DNA of 64,000 nt from Qipengyuania xiapuensis (GTDB taxonomy: Bacteria > Pseudomonadota > Alphaproteobacteria > Sphingomonadales > Sphingomonadaceae), in contig NZ_JAIGNL010000001.1 of NCBI RefSeq assembly GCF_019711395.1, positions 868,001-932,000 of the forward strand. Direction: 5' to 3'. A program made the position numbers and the translations under genes. The notes below the pieces were generated by a model, which was not told where the DNA came from, made no database searches, and was given only the letters and a program-made list of their open reading frames with translations. This document shows positions 42,743 through 52,215 of this stretch, in pieces (the first letter of the stretch is position 1; each line of letters begins with the position of its first letter).

Positions 42743-44278
42743 TTAGAGGCAGGCTTCCAGATAGGCCTGGTCGAAGCCGAACTGGCGTGCCTTTTCCAGC
42801 GTGTAAGGACGCAGGCCGCTCGAGCGGAATTCGCCGAGGATCTTGCCGTCCTCGCTCTCGTCCAGATACTCGAACTTGAACAGGTTCTGCGTCACGATCA
42901 CGTCGCCTTCCATGCCGATCACCTCGGTGATGTCGGTCGTGCGGCGCGAACCGTCGCGAAGGCGCTTCACCTGCACGATCAGGTCGACCGATTCGGCGAT
43001 CTGGCGGCTGATGGCTTCCTTCGGGATCTTGATGTCGCCCATCAAGATCATGTTTTCCATACGGCCGAGGCACTCACGCGGGCTGTTGGCGTGAAGCGTA
43101 CACATCGAACCGTCGTGGCCGGTGTTCATGGCGGCGAGAAGGTCGAAACATTCCGCGCCACGAATTTCGCCCAGGATGATGCGGTCAGGACGCATACGCA
43201 GGGCGTTCTTCACGAGGTCGCCGATGGTGATGGCGCCCTGGCCTTCCAAGTTCGGCGGACGCGTTTCCAGCGGCAGCCAGTGCGGCTGCTGCAGGCGAAG
43301 TTCGGCGGCGTCCTCGATGGTGAGCACGCGCTCGCCCGGGTCGATCATCTTCGACAGGGCGTTGAGCATGGTCGTCTTACCCGAACCCGTACCGCCCGAG
43401 ATGACGATGTTCATGCGGCACGCGCCGGCAATCTTGAGCGCCGTACACATCTTCTCGCTCATCGAGCCGAAGCCCTGGAGCATGTCGAGCGTGATCGGCT
43501 TCTCGGAGAACTTACGAATCGAGATCGCGGTACCGCGCAGCGAAAGCGGCGGCACGATGACGTTCACACGGCTGCCGTCCTTGAGACGGGCGTCGGCGAG
43601 CGGGGTGGTCTGGTCGACGCGGCGGCCGACCTGGTTCACGATGCGCTGCGCGATCTGGAACAGATGCTGTTCGTCGCGGAAACGGATCGGGGCAATGACG
43701 AGCTTGCCCTTCTTTTCAATGTAGGTCTGGTCGGGGCCGTTGACCATGATGTCCGACACGTCGGGATCGTTCAGCAGCTCTTCGAGCGGACCGAAACCGA
43801 GCAGCTCGTCGACGAGGACCTTCTCGAGCGCGAACTGTTCGCGGCGGTTGAGCGTGACCTTCAGCTCGGCCAGCACTTCCATGATGATCGGGCGGAATTC
43901 TTCCGACAGTTCATCCTTGGTCAGCGTGGCGGCTGCTTCGGGGTCGACGCGTTCGAGCAGGCGCGGGAGCACCTGTTCCTTGATCTTGTGGACGCTGGCT
44001 TCGAAACCGCCGACTTCACCTTCGGTCTGGTGCGTCGCATTCATGCGGTCCGAAAGACGCTGCATGGCATCGGCGTTCTTGTCCGATCCACCAGCTCCAG
44101 GTGCGGGAGGTGCATCTTGCGGGAGGGGCGGGAACTGCTCGCCGCCGTTTCCGTCGCTCTTTTCCTTGTCGCCGTCTGAGGATTTGCCGCCGCCCTGCAT
44201 CGGACGAGCGACACCAAACTGCGGACGCGCACCGGCAGACATGCCTGCCGACCCGTTTTTCCGTCCGAATGCACTCAT
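42743..44278 (-). CDS. cpaF: CpaF/TadA family type II/IV secretion ATPase
   Basis: A 511-residue hexameric ATPase that powers Flp/Tad pilus assembly. N-terminal part is a Gly/Pro/Asp-rich linker (about 1-75). The ATPase core has Walker A GGTGSGKTTMLNALS, Walker B region DRIILGEIRGAEC with an Asp box, and His box TGHDGSMCTLHANSPRE, all diagnostic. No other tad/cpa gene lies in this window, so it is separate from the main pilus cluster. GAGGGG precedes the ATG. Confidence 0.94.
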   Translation of the reverse strand: MSAFGRKNGSAGMSAGARPQFGVARPMQGGGKSSDGDKEKSDGNGGEQFPPLPQDAPPAPGAGGSDKNADAMQRLSDRMNATHQTEGEVGGFEASVHKIKEQVLPRLLERVDPEAAATLTKDELSEEFRPIIMEVLAELKVTLNRREQFALEKVLVDELLGFGPLEELLNDPDVSDIMVNGPDQTYIEKKGKLVIAPIRFRDEQHLFQIAQRIVNQVGRRVDQTTPLADARLKDGSRVNVIVPPLSLRGTAISIRKFSEKPITLDMLQGFGSMSEKMCTALKIAGACRMNIVISGGTGSGKTTMLNALSKMIDPGERVLTIEDAAELRLQQPHWLPLETRPPNLEGQGAITIGDLVKNALRMRPDRIILGEIRGAECFDLLAAMNTGHDGSMCTLHANSPRECLGRMENMILMGDIKIPKEAISRQIAESVDLIVQVKRLRDGSRRTTDITEVIGMEGDVIVTQNLFKFEYLDESEDGKILGEFRSSGLRPYTLEKARQFGFDQAYLEACL

Positions 44279-44494
44279 GCCTCAACCCCTCAAAAGGTAA
44301 TGTCTGGTGACAGGGAAGCGCTGCCCCAAAAGTGGCAAACCCCGTCTTCGCGGATTTGGTGAATAAGTTGGAAACCTTGATTTTTCCCTAACCGGAGACT
44401 TGATCGATCCAGCGAAATGGTCAGGGGTTGGTCTGCGCCGCAGAGTGCAGGGTGGACAGGGATGGCGTAATTGCCAGCAAAGGATAGCAAGGGT

Positions 44495-45784
44495 TTGTTT
44501 CCAAAAGGTTTGGGGCTTGGCTCGCTGTCACCGGCGATGCGTTTCGGGGCGATCTGCCTGGGGCTGGTCCTGCCCTTCGTGACCGTATTCCTGTTCCCGA
44601 CCTACCATGTGATGATGGAGACGCCGGCCTTCGAAACGCTGCGTGTTATCGAAACACCGTACCTCATTTTCGAGATCGGCTTCATCCTCTGGGCGGGCCG
44701 GAACGGCTTCGACCTCGGCGTGGCTGCGCGTGCCTTGCCGCGCGACATCCGGATTGCCGGGGCGATCCTGATCGTGGGCCTCTTTGCCAGCACATTGTTC
44801 ATCGCGAAGGACGTTACCTACGCGCTGACACATTCGATGATTTGGCTGGTTCACATCTTCTTCGCGCTGGCGGTGCTCGATGTCCTCGCACGACGGAAAA
44901 TTGCGGGCTTCGACGGCTTCATGACCTGGCACGTGATCGGACTGATCGCGCTCGCGCTCTACACCGCTTGGTGGTTTTCCTTCCCGCCACCGGTGGAGGA
45001 ATTGCCATTTGGCGAGATCCGCTGGCGTGGCGCGGTCCCGGGCTTCATCGACGTGCGCCATTTCGGTTCATGGACCGGCGCCATCGCTGCCGGGCTTGCG
45101 GTGCGCATCCTCTTCGGCGCGCAGGACGAGGGGCTGGCGCCAGCCCGGCTGTTCTACGCAGTCGCAGCCGGACTGACGGTATGGTCGGGGACGCGCGCGG
45201 CCATCCTTGCGGTGATCGTTGTCACCGTGATCTTTCTCGTCATCCACCGTAAGCTGCCGTCCCTCGGCCGGATCGCCTTGGCCGCCGTGCTCACGCTGAT
45301 CGCCTGTGCCGGAGCGTACTTGCTGGTGGTCGACGATCCCGTCTTCTGGCTCATCGAGCCCCGCGAAATCGGCGAGACAGGCGATCTGACCGCCACGCGG
45401 ACCTTCATGTGGGGGAGGACGATCGAGCTGTGGTTGCAGTCGCCCTGGCTCGGCCTCGGCACCGGCTCGATCTTCTGGGAATATGCCGATCACATGCGGC
45501 CGACACAGCCGCATAATGTCATCCTGCAGTTCCTGATCTCCTGGGGCCTGCTCGGAGCCTTGCCGGCACTCTGGATAATCGGGCGGGGCATCCGTGCGGT
45601 GCACGAGCGTGCGGCTGGAGTGGTTGGCTGCGTGCCGATCCTCGGCTTCCTTTATGCGCTGCTCTTCCAGAGCCTGCTGGAAGGGATGCTCCACTACCCG
45701 CGCTTCATCGTGTCGATCATCGTGATGGCGGCACTGCTTTTCCATTCCGCCGGACCCGGACAGAAGGCCGCCGAGGAGCACTGA
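44495..45784 (+). CDS. O-antigen ligase family membrane protein
   Basis: A polytopic membrane protein of about 430 residues with about ten helices and a long periplasmic loop. The C-terminal region SPWLGLGTGSIFWEYADHM followed by PTQPHNVILQFLISWGLLG matches the Wzy_C/O-antigen ligase family, which attaches or polymerises glycans in the periplasm. The start is uncertain: TTG 44495 (with AAGGA upstream), TTG 44471 and ATG 44537 are all in frame. The DMT transporter follows 4 bases later. Confidence 0.82.
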   Translation: MFPKGLGLGSLSPAMRFGAICLGLVLPFVTVFLFPTYHVMMETPAFETLRVIETPYLIFEIGFILWAGRNGFDLGVAARALPRDIRIAGAILIVGLFASTLFIAKDVTYALTHSMIWLVHIFFALAVLDVLARRKIAGFDGFMTWHVIGLIALALYTAWWFSFPPPVEELPFGEIRWRGAVPGFIDVRHFGSWTGAIAAGLAVRILFGAQDEGLAPARLFYAVAAGLTVWSGTRAAILAVIVVTVIFLVIHRKLPSLGRIALAAVLTLIACAGAYLLVVDDPVFWLIEPREIGETGDLTATRTFMWGRTIELWLQSPWLGLGTGSIFWEYADHMRPTQPHNVILQFLISWGLLGALPALWIIGRGIRAVHERAAGVVGCVPILGFLYALLFQSLLEGMLHYPRFIVSIIVMAALLFHSAGPGQKAAEEH

Positions 45785-45788
45785 ACCG

Positions 45789-46691
45789 ATGCAGGCGTCC
45801 GAACGAAGCGGGATACTCCTCGCCATGAGCGGCTTTGCGCTGTTGAGCGTGGGCGATGCTGTGATCAAGACGATGGCGGGAGAGTTTTCGCCGCTCGGTG
45901 TCGCGGCAATTCGCTTTGCCATCGGCGCGATAGGGCTCTCGATCCTCCTTGGGGCAAGCGAGGGTAAGCGCGCCTTCAGGCCAACCGATCCGAGGCTGCA
46001 GGCGGCGCGGGGCTTCTGCCTCGCAGCAGCGTCGCTATGCTTCTTCTCGGCCGTATTCGTCATGCAATTGGCAACGGCCATGGCGCTGGCTTTCGTATCG
46101 CCCGTCATCGTCGCGCTGCTCAGCGGCCCGCTTCTGGGCGAGAAGGTGCGCCCGGCGGTCTGGCTCGCTTCGGTGGTTGCGCTCGCCGGTGTAGCGCTGG
46201 TCCTGAGGCCGAACCTCGCACTGCTCGGCTGGGCGGCACTGCTTCCGCTCGCCTCCGCATTATTCTTCGCGCTCATGATCATCGCCAATCGCGCCAGTGC
46301 GGGGCAGGGCAGCGCGCTTTCGATGCAGGTCTTCGTGCAGATCGGCGCGATGCCGCTCCTGCTCATCGCGGCGTTCGGAGGGCATTTCTCGGGAGCAGAA
46401 GGCCTGCGTCTCGGCACGCCCGACTGGACCATCATCGCGCGCTGTGCGGTGGTCGCCGTCACGGCGAGCACGGCGCATTGGCTCGCTTATATCGGTACGC
46501 AGCGCGCAGGTGCAGCCACGATCGCGCCGACCACCTATGTCCAGATGCTGGTGGCGACATTCATGGGATGGTGGTGGTTCGACGACATGCCAGATTTGCT
46601 GACCCTGATCGGTGCGGCAGTCATCATCGGTGCCGGGTTGCTGCTGTGGTGGAGCACGCCGCGGGAACCGCTTACGCAAAGCACCGATTGA
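45789..46691 (+). CDS. DMT family (EamA) transporter
   Basis: A 300-residue protein with ten predicted helices in two EamA repeats (first half about 10-145, second about 150-290), e.g. GFALLSVGDAVIKTMAG and ALFFALMIIANRASAG. Such exporters handle metabolites or drugs; the substrate is unknown. The ATG has GAGGAGCAC upstream and lies 4 bases after the O-antigen ligase-like gene, implying co-transcription. Confidence 0.9.
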   Translation: MQASERSGILLAMSGFALLSVGDAVIKTMAGEFSPLGVAAIRFAIGAIGLSILLGASEGKRAFRPTDPRLQAARGFCLAAASLCFFSAVFVMQLATAMALAFVSPVIVALLSGPLLGEKVRPAVWLASVVALAGVALVLRPNLALLGWAALLPLASALFFALMIIANRASAGQGSALSMQVFVQIGAMPLLLIAAFGGHFSGAEGLRLGTPDWTIIARCAVVAVTASTAHWLAYIGTQRAGAATIAPTTYVQMLVATFMGWWWFDDMPDLLTLIGAAVIIGAGLLLWWSTPREPLTQSTD

Positions 46692-46743
46692 TTGGGGGAC
46701 GGGAAGCGCTAAGGCTGTCCGCAAAGGCTAAAGGGGCCCATTT

Positions 46744-48567
46744 ATGTGCGGAATTATCGGTATCGTCGGCAAACAGGCCGTCTCGGAACGGCTGGTCGAC
46801 GGGCTGAAACGCATGGAATACCGCGGCTATGACAGCGCGGGTATCTGCACCATCCACAAGGGCGAACTGGTTCGCCGACGCGCGGAAGGCAAGCTGTCGA
46901 ACCTGGTCGCGGAGCTGGCGGAGAACCCTGCCCAGGGCGAAATCGGCATCGCTCACACCCGCTGGGCGACGCATGGCGCGCCGACCGCCAACAATGCGCA
47001 CCCGCATGCGACAGACAAGGTGGCCATCGTCCACAATGGCATCATCGAGAATTACAAGGAATTGCGCGCCGAGGTGAAGGCTGCGGGTCGCACGATGGAA
47101 AGCGATACCGACAGCGAGGTGGTCGCCCACCTGCTCACGCGGCGTCTGGAAGATGGCGAAACGCCGCACGAGGCGGTGGCGAACATGCTTCCCCGCTTGC
47201 GCGGTGCTTTCGCGCTCGCCATCGCTTTCCGCGACTATCCCGACATGCTGATCGGTGCGCGCCGCGGCTCCCCGCTGGTCGTCGGCTATGGCGATGGAGA
47301 GATGTACCTCGGCTCCGACGCGCTGGCACTGGCCCCGCTGACCCAGCAGATATCCTATCTCGAGGAAGGCGACTGGGTCGAGATCACCCGTGATAGCGCG
47401 ACGATCTTCGATGACGAAAACGAGAAGGTCGAACGCGAAGTCCGCGCATCGGGCGCCTCCGCCTCGGCGACCGAGAAGGGCAATTACCGGCACTTCATGC
47501 AGAAGGAGATCTTCGAGCAGCCCACAGTGGTGGCACAGACGCTCGGCTCTTACCTGCGCCGCGACGATGTCTCGATCGCGCTGCCGCAATTCGATTTCGA
47601 CATTTCCAGCATCAAGCGCGTGACGATCGTCGCCTGCGGGACCTCCTATTATGCGGGCATGGTCGCCAAATACTGGTTTGAACAGTTCGCCCGCGTGCCC
47701 GTCGACATCGATGTGGCTTCGGAGTTCCGCTACCGCGAGCCGGTACTGGAGGATGGCGGTCTCGCGATCTTCATTTCGCAGAGCGGTGAAACAGCCGACA
47801 CGCTGGCAGCGCTGAGGCACTGCAAGGAGAACGGCCAGACCATCGCCGTCGTCGTCAATGTGCCCACCAGCACCATGGCGCGCGAGGCAGACCTGCTGCT
47901 CCCCACGCACGCAGGCCCCGAGATCGGTGTCGCCTCGACCAAGGCATTTACCTGCCAGCTCGCCGTCCTAGCCGCGCTCGCGGCCCATATGGCGGTCAAG
48001 AAGGGCCTCATGAGCCGCGAGGAAGAATACGACGTTGTCACGCACCTGCTCGAGGCACCTGCCTGCCTCAACGCGGCGCTCGATCATGACGACGATATCG
48101 CCTCGATGGCGCATCTTATCGCCCCGGCGCGCGACGTGCTCTATCTGGGACGCGGCCCGGACTATCCGCTCGCGCTCGAAGGCGCTCTGAAGCTCAAGGA
48201 AATCAGCTACATCCACGCCGAGGGCTATGCCAGCGGCGAGATGAAGCACGGTCCCATCGCGCTCATCGACGACGATGTGCCGGTGATCGTGCTCGCTCCG
48301 TCCGGTCCGCTGTTCGAAAAGAGCATTTCGAACATGGAAGAGGTGCGCGCACGCGGCGGCCAGATCGTGCTGATTTCCGATGCCGAGGGGCTCGAACAGG
48401 CAGGCGAGGGGTGTCTTGCCACGATCGAAATGCCGCGCGTCCATCCGCTGATCGCACCGCTGGTCTACGCTATCCCCGTCCAGCTGCTTGCCTATCACGT
48501 GGCCTGCGTGAAGGGCACCGACGTCGACCAGCCGCGCAATCTGGCGAAATCCGTCACGGTCGAATAA
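46744..48567 (+). CDS. glmS: Glutamine-fructose-6-phosphate aminotransferase (isomerizing)
   Basis: A 607-residue enzyme that makes glucosamine-6-phosphate from fructose-6-phosphate and glutamine, the first step of amino-sugar synthesis for peptidoglycan and LPS. The N-terminal nucleophile Cys2 is present (MCGIIGIVG), with YRGYDSAG and HTRWATHG. The C-terminal half has two SIS domains (CGTSYYAG, SQSGETADTL, CQLAVLAALA). It ends PRNLAKSVTVE, as usual. No glmS ribozyme-like leader is visible in the 52 bases upstream. Confidence 0.96.
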   Translation: MCGIIGIVGKQAVSERLVDGLKRMEYRGYDSAGICTIHKGELVRRRAEGKLSNLVAELAENPAQGEIGIAHTRWATHGAPTANNAHPHATDKVAIVHNGIIENYKELRAEVKAAGRTMESDTDSEVVAHLLTRRLEDGETPHEAVANMLPRLRGAFALAIAFRDYPDMLIGARRGSPLVVGYGDGEMYLGSDALALAPLTQQISYLEEGDWVEITRDSATIFDDENEKVEREVRASGASASATEKGNYRHFMQKEIFEQPTVVAQTLGSYLRRDDVSIALPQFDFDISSIKRVTIVACGTSYYAGMVAKYWFEQFARVPVDIDVASEFRYREPVLEDGGLAIFISQSGETADTLAALRHCKENGQTIAVVVNVPTSTMAREADLLLPTHAGPEIGVASTKAFTCQLAVLAALAAHMAVKKGLMSREEEYDVVTHLLEAPACLNAALDHDDDIASMAHLIAPARDVLYLGRGPDYPLALEGALKLKEISYIHAEGYASGEMKHGPIALIDDDVPVIVLAPSGPLFEKSISNMEEVRARGGQIVLISDAEGLEQAGEGCLATIEMPRVHPLIAPLVYAIPVQLLAYHVACVKGTDVDQPRNLAKSVTVE

Positions 48568-48625
48568 TCCTGCTTAACCGCCTGCGATTTACCCGGAAAT
48601 AACCTTTCCCGCGTATTCGCAGGGT

Positions 48626-50992
48626 GTGAGCGAGTGGAATTCAGACCAGTCCCCCGAAGGGACCAAGCCGACCGTGCGGCAGGTCATCGGGCTAGATTTG
48701 CCCGAGACCGGCGACTGGGCGCGCGTGCATGGTCGCCAGTATGCGGTCGTCTCGCAGCGCGCTGGAACGCGCGTCGTGCTCCATGCCATCGCCGCCCTGA
48801 TCGTGGTCTGGCTATGCCGCGACACTATCGAATTGCTCGCACTCCAGGCCTGGGGTGCCGCGCTCGGCTTTGCCGTGATGCTGGCCTTCGCCAGCGACTA
48901 TCGCCTGCGCGACGTCGAGGACCGCCTGTTCACCGAGCGCGAGCTGCGCAGCCACGCGATGGTCTCGGGTCTCAAGGGAGGCATCTGGTCGCTCGGACTG
49001 TGCGGCGCAGTATTCTTCGGGGCCGGCGGCCAGATCGCATCGATCTGGGCAGCCATCGCTTTCCTTATGCTGGCCAGCGTCGCCAGCCGTTTCAGCGCTC
49101 CGCTGAGCTCGGTCGCCTTCTGCACTGCCGCCAGCGTGGGTTCACTCCTTGCAGCACTCGCGACGTTCAATTTCGGGCTCGCAATCATTATCCTCGCGAG
49201 TGCCTTCTTCGCCTCCTTCGGCCTGATCGAATCCGCGCGGATGACCTACGAATCGCGGCTCGCAGACCTCGAAATGCAGGAGAAGAGCGAGACGGTCTCG
49301 ATGCTCCTGCGCGAATTCGAGGAAGGCCAGGCCGACTGGCTGTGGCAGATCGACACCAACCGCCGCCTGCGCTCGGTCAGCCCGCGTTTCGCCTTCGCTC
49401 TCCAGCGTGACGCTGCCGAGATCGAGGGCAAGTCCTTCCTGCAGCTGATCTCCGGCGATGGCTGGAAGAACGGCCAGTTCCCGCAGAGCCTTCACGAGCT
49501 TGCCGACAAGCTGAAAGGCCGCGAGAGCTTCTCCAACTTCGTGGTGAAGGCCACGGTGCGCGGCGAAGTGCGCTGGTGGGAGCTGTCGGGCACGCCGATG
49601 TTCGACGGCGACGGCCAGTGGCTTGGTTTCCGCGGTGTGGGCTCCGATGTCACCACGCAGCGCGAAAGCACCGAGAAGATCGAATATCTCGCCCGCTACG
49701 ATACGCTGACCCAGCTGCCCAACCGCCTGCAGCTGAACGAGGCACTGGGCAAGGCGCTGACCTATGCGGAACAGTGGCGCACGCGCTGCGCGTTCCTGAT
49801 GATCGACCTCGACCGCTTCAAGGCGGTGAACGATTCGCTCGGCCATCTTGTCGGCGACAGGCTACTCGCGCAGGTCGCGGCACGCCTCAAGCCGCTGATG
49901 GACGAGGGCGAACTGGTTGGCCGCCTCGGCGGTGACGAATTCGGCGTCGTCATTCGCGATGCCTCCGACCGCCGCCGTGCGGATACGCTGGCCAAGTCGA
50001 TCATCGCCGCGCTCACCACGCCGTTCCACATCGACAATCACGTTCTCTATGTCGGCACCAGCGTCGGCTCGGCGATCGGTCCGCGTGACGGACGTTCGGT
50101 CGAGGAACTGCTCCGCAATGCCGACCTCGCGCTTTATCGCGCCAAGGACGAGGGCGGGGGCAACCACTTCGAATACGAACCCTCGCTCCACACGAATGCC
50201 GAGGAACGCCGCCAGCTCGAGGTCGCGCTGCGCAGCGCGCTCGAGAACGACGAATTCGTCCTCCACTACCAGCCCGTGGTCGATGCGATCGACGAGAGCG
50301 TCGTCAGCTTCGAGGCGCTGATGCGCTGGAACAGCCCGGAACACGGTTTCGTCAGTCCGGCCAAGTTCATCCCCATCGCCGAAGACACCCGCCTGATCGT
50401 GCCGATCGGTACCTGGGTGCTCAACCAGGCCTGTCACGAAGCGGCCGCCAACTGGCCCGAAGACGTGAAGGTGAACATCAACGTTTCGCCCGAACAGCTG
50501 GTCGAGCCTGACTTTGCAGGCACCGTCGTGCGCGCCCTTTCACACAGCGGCCTCGATCCCTCGCGGCTCGAAATCGAAGTGACCGAAAGCATCTTCATGC
50601 GCGATGCTGCGGTCGCCCGTAAGGCGCTGGAGCAGTGCATGGCGCTGGGTTGCTCGGTCGCGCTGGACGACTTCGGTACCGGCTATTCCTCGCTCGGCTA
50701 CCTGCGCAAACTCAAGTTCACCACGATCAAGGTCGATCGCCTGTTCGTGCAGGGCGCCGCACAGGACAGCCCGGAAAGCCTCGCCATCGTGCGCGCCGTG
50801 GTGGCCATGGCCGACAGCCTCGGCATGACGACGACCGCAGAAGGTGTCGAGAACCAGGACGAGGCCGACCTCATCCGCCGCCTCGGATGCACCAAGATCC
50901 AGGGGTATCACTTCGGCCGACCGATGCCTGCCGAGGATGCCCGCAAGGTCGTGAAACGCCGCGGTTTTGACGAGAAACGCAAGAGCGCCTGA
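48626..50992 (+). CDS. Diguanylate cyclase/phosphodiesterase (PAS-GGDEF-EAL) with membrane segments
   Basis: A 788-residue c-di-GMP enzyme. N-terminal part (about 45-190) has five or six membrane helices. A PAS domain follows (about 230-345), then GGDEF with intact active site RLGGDEFGVV and then EAL with intact EALMRW, plus DDFGTGYSSLGYLRKLKF. Both active sites look complete, so it could make or cut c-di-GMP. The start is GTG 48626 with a weak ribosome binding site. It converges on purQ with 18 bases between stops. Confidence 0.94.
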   Translation: MSEWNSDQSPEGTKPTVRQVIGLDLPETGDWARVHGRQYAVVSQRAGTRVVLHAIAALIVVWLCRDTIELLALQAWGAALGFAVMLAFASDYRLRDVEDRLFTERELRSHAMVSGLKGGIWSLGLCGAVFFGAGGQIASIWAAIAFLMLASVASRFSAPLSSVAFCTAASVGSLLAALATFNFGLAIIILASAFFASFGLIESARMTYESRLADLEMQEKSETVSMLLREFEEGQADWLWQIDTNRRLRSVSPRFAFALQRDAAEIEGKSFLQLISGDGWKNGQFPQSLHELADKLKGRESFSNFVVKATVRGEVRWWELSGTPMFDGDGQWLGFRGVGSDVTTQRESTEKIEYLARYDTLTQLPNRLQLNEALGKALTYAEQWRTRCAFLMIDLDRFKAVNDSLGHLVGDRLLAQVAARLKPLMDEGELVGRLGGDEFGVVIRDASDRRRADTLAKSIIAALTTPFHIDNHVLYVGTSVGSAIGPRDGRSVEELLRNADLALYRAKDEGGGNHFEYEPSLHTNAEERRQLEVALRSALENDEFVLHYQPVVDAIDESVVSFEALMRWNSPEHGFVSPAKFIPIAEDTRLIVPIGTWVLNQACHEAAANWPEDVKVNINVSPEQLVEPDFAGTVVRALSHSGLDPSRLEIEVTESIFMRDAAVARKALEQCMALGCSVALDDFGTGYSSLGYLRKLKFTTIKVDRLFVQGAAQDSPESLAIVRAVVAMADSLGMTTTAEGVENQDEADLIRRLGCTKIQGYHFGRPMPAEDARKVVKRRGFDEKRKSA

Positions 50993-51010
50993 GGCGTCAG
51001 GCCTTGGCGT

Positions 51011-51688
51011 CTAGGCCTTTGCGAGGGCCTTCATCGCACCTTCGAACAGCGCAAGCCCGTCGGTCCCGCCATGCGCGGCATCCACCGCGCGCTCGGGGTG
51101 CGGCATCATGCCGAGTACGTTACCTGCCTTGTTGAGCACGCCAGCGATATCGCGGCGCGAGCCGTTGCAGTTCTCGGTGTAGCGGAAGGCAACGCGGCCA
51201 TCGCCTTCGAGGCGGTCGAGCGTTTCCTCGTCGGCAAAGTAATTGCCGTCGTGGTGGGCGACCGGGATGCGGATTTCCTGCCCCGCCTCGTAGCCGCTCG
51301 TGAAGATCGACTGCGCGTTCTCCACCTTGAGGCCGACGGTGCGGCAGATGAAGTGCTGGCTGGCATTGCGCATCAGCGCGCCGGGCAGCAGCCGTGCCTC
51401 GCTCAGCACCTGGAAACCGTTGCATACGCCGAGCACCGGCACGCCGCGATCCGCGGCGCGCACGATCTCGCGCATGATCGGGCTGTTTGCGGCCATCGCG
51501 CCCGAACGAAGGTAGTCGCCGTAGGAGAAGCCACCGGGCAGGGCGATGAAGTCAAGATTGTCGGGCAGCTCTGCATCGCCGTGCCAGACACGGACCGGCG
51601 CGGTGCCCGAGACCTGTTCGAGCGCCACCGCCATGTCGCGGTCGCAGTTCGAACCGGGGAAGGTGATGACGGCGCTGCGGAAAGCCAT
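51011..51688 (-). CDS. purQ: Phosphoribosylformylglycinamidine synthase subunit PurQ
   Basis: A 225-residue glutaminase (class I amidotransferase) that supplies ammonia to PurL in purine synthesis. FPGSNCDRD is at the N-terminus, [13 protein letters not shown] is typical, the nucleophile Cys is in LGVCNGFQ and the His/Glu of the triad are in HPERA. Start ATG 51688 overlaps the purS stop by one base. The N-terminal extension of the reading frame above this is purS sequence in another frame. Confidence 0.95.
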   Translation of the reverse strand: MAFRSAVITFPGSNCDRDMAVALEQVSGTAPVRVWHGDAELPDNLDFIALPGGFSYGDYLRSGAMAANSPIMREIVRAADRGVPVLGVCNGFQVLSEARLLPGALMRNASQHFICRTVGLKVENAQSIFTSGYEAGQEIRIPVAHHDGNYFADEETLDRLEGDGRVAFRYTENCNGSRRDIAGVLNKAGNVLGMMPHPERAVDAAHGGTDGLALFEGAMKALAKA

Positions 51689-51921
51689 CAGTCGAGCTTC
51701 TCGATCTTGTAGTTCTCGATCACCGTGTTCGCGAGCAGCTTTTCGCACATTTCGGTGAGAGCCGCGTCGCTGGTGTTGTCCGCGACATCGAGTTCGACCG
51801 TGCGGCCGATGCGGACATCGTCCACGCCCTCGAAACCAAGGCCCTCCAGCGCATGGTGGACGGCACGGCCCTGCGGGTCGAGCACGCCGGGCTTGAGGCT
51901 GACGAGAACGCGAATCTTCAT
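51688..51921 (-). CDS. purS: Phosphoribosylformylglycinamidine synthase subunit PurS
   Basis: A 77-residue subunit of the small-PurL FGAM synthase complex (PurL-PurQ-PurS). The sequence [21 protein letters not shown] and [16 protein letters not shown] are diagnostic. It bridges PurL and PurQ. Translationally coupled to purQ (TGATG overlap). PurL is not in this window; purC is 6.5 kb downstream on the same strand. Confidence 0.95.
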   Translation of the reverse strand: MKIRVLVSLKPGVLDPQGRAVHHALEGLGFEGVDDVRIGRTVELDVADNTSDAALTEMCEKLLANTVIENYKIEKLD

Positions 51922-52215
51922 GGGCGGCCTTTCGGGTGGTTCGAGGCGTTGCGAGATTTGCGCGCGCCTATGCCGCGAGTGGGCTCGAAGAGCAAGCCGT
52001 GTGCGAAAACCATGCCCTGCCAGCAGTTTGGGCCGCTTGTCACATTCCGTCGATGTAACTTCGATGCAACAAACACCGGAAACCGCGCGCTTCTGCGGCT
52101 TTCCGACTCGATATATGCGGCATTTCGGCTACAGGCGGCCGGGTCAATTCAATCCCTCCATCCCACCAACCCGCGCCATGGACAAAGGCGTCGGGCCAAA
52201 AGGATCATCTCTCCC
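51922..52215. other. Intergenic region between divergent purS and TonB receptor genes
   Basis: A 294-base gap holding the promoters of both divergent genes. Nothing resembles a gene or RNA. GATGTAAC at 52052-52059 differs by one base from the GTTGTAAC motif seen upstream of three other envelope genes. Confidence 0.4.

Noticed and set aside
46692-46743. A glmS ribozyme upstream of glmS
   Set aside because: Only 52 bases separate the genes, and the ribozyme is a Gram-positive feature; no matching structure is seen.
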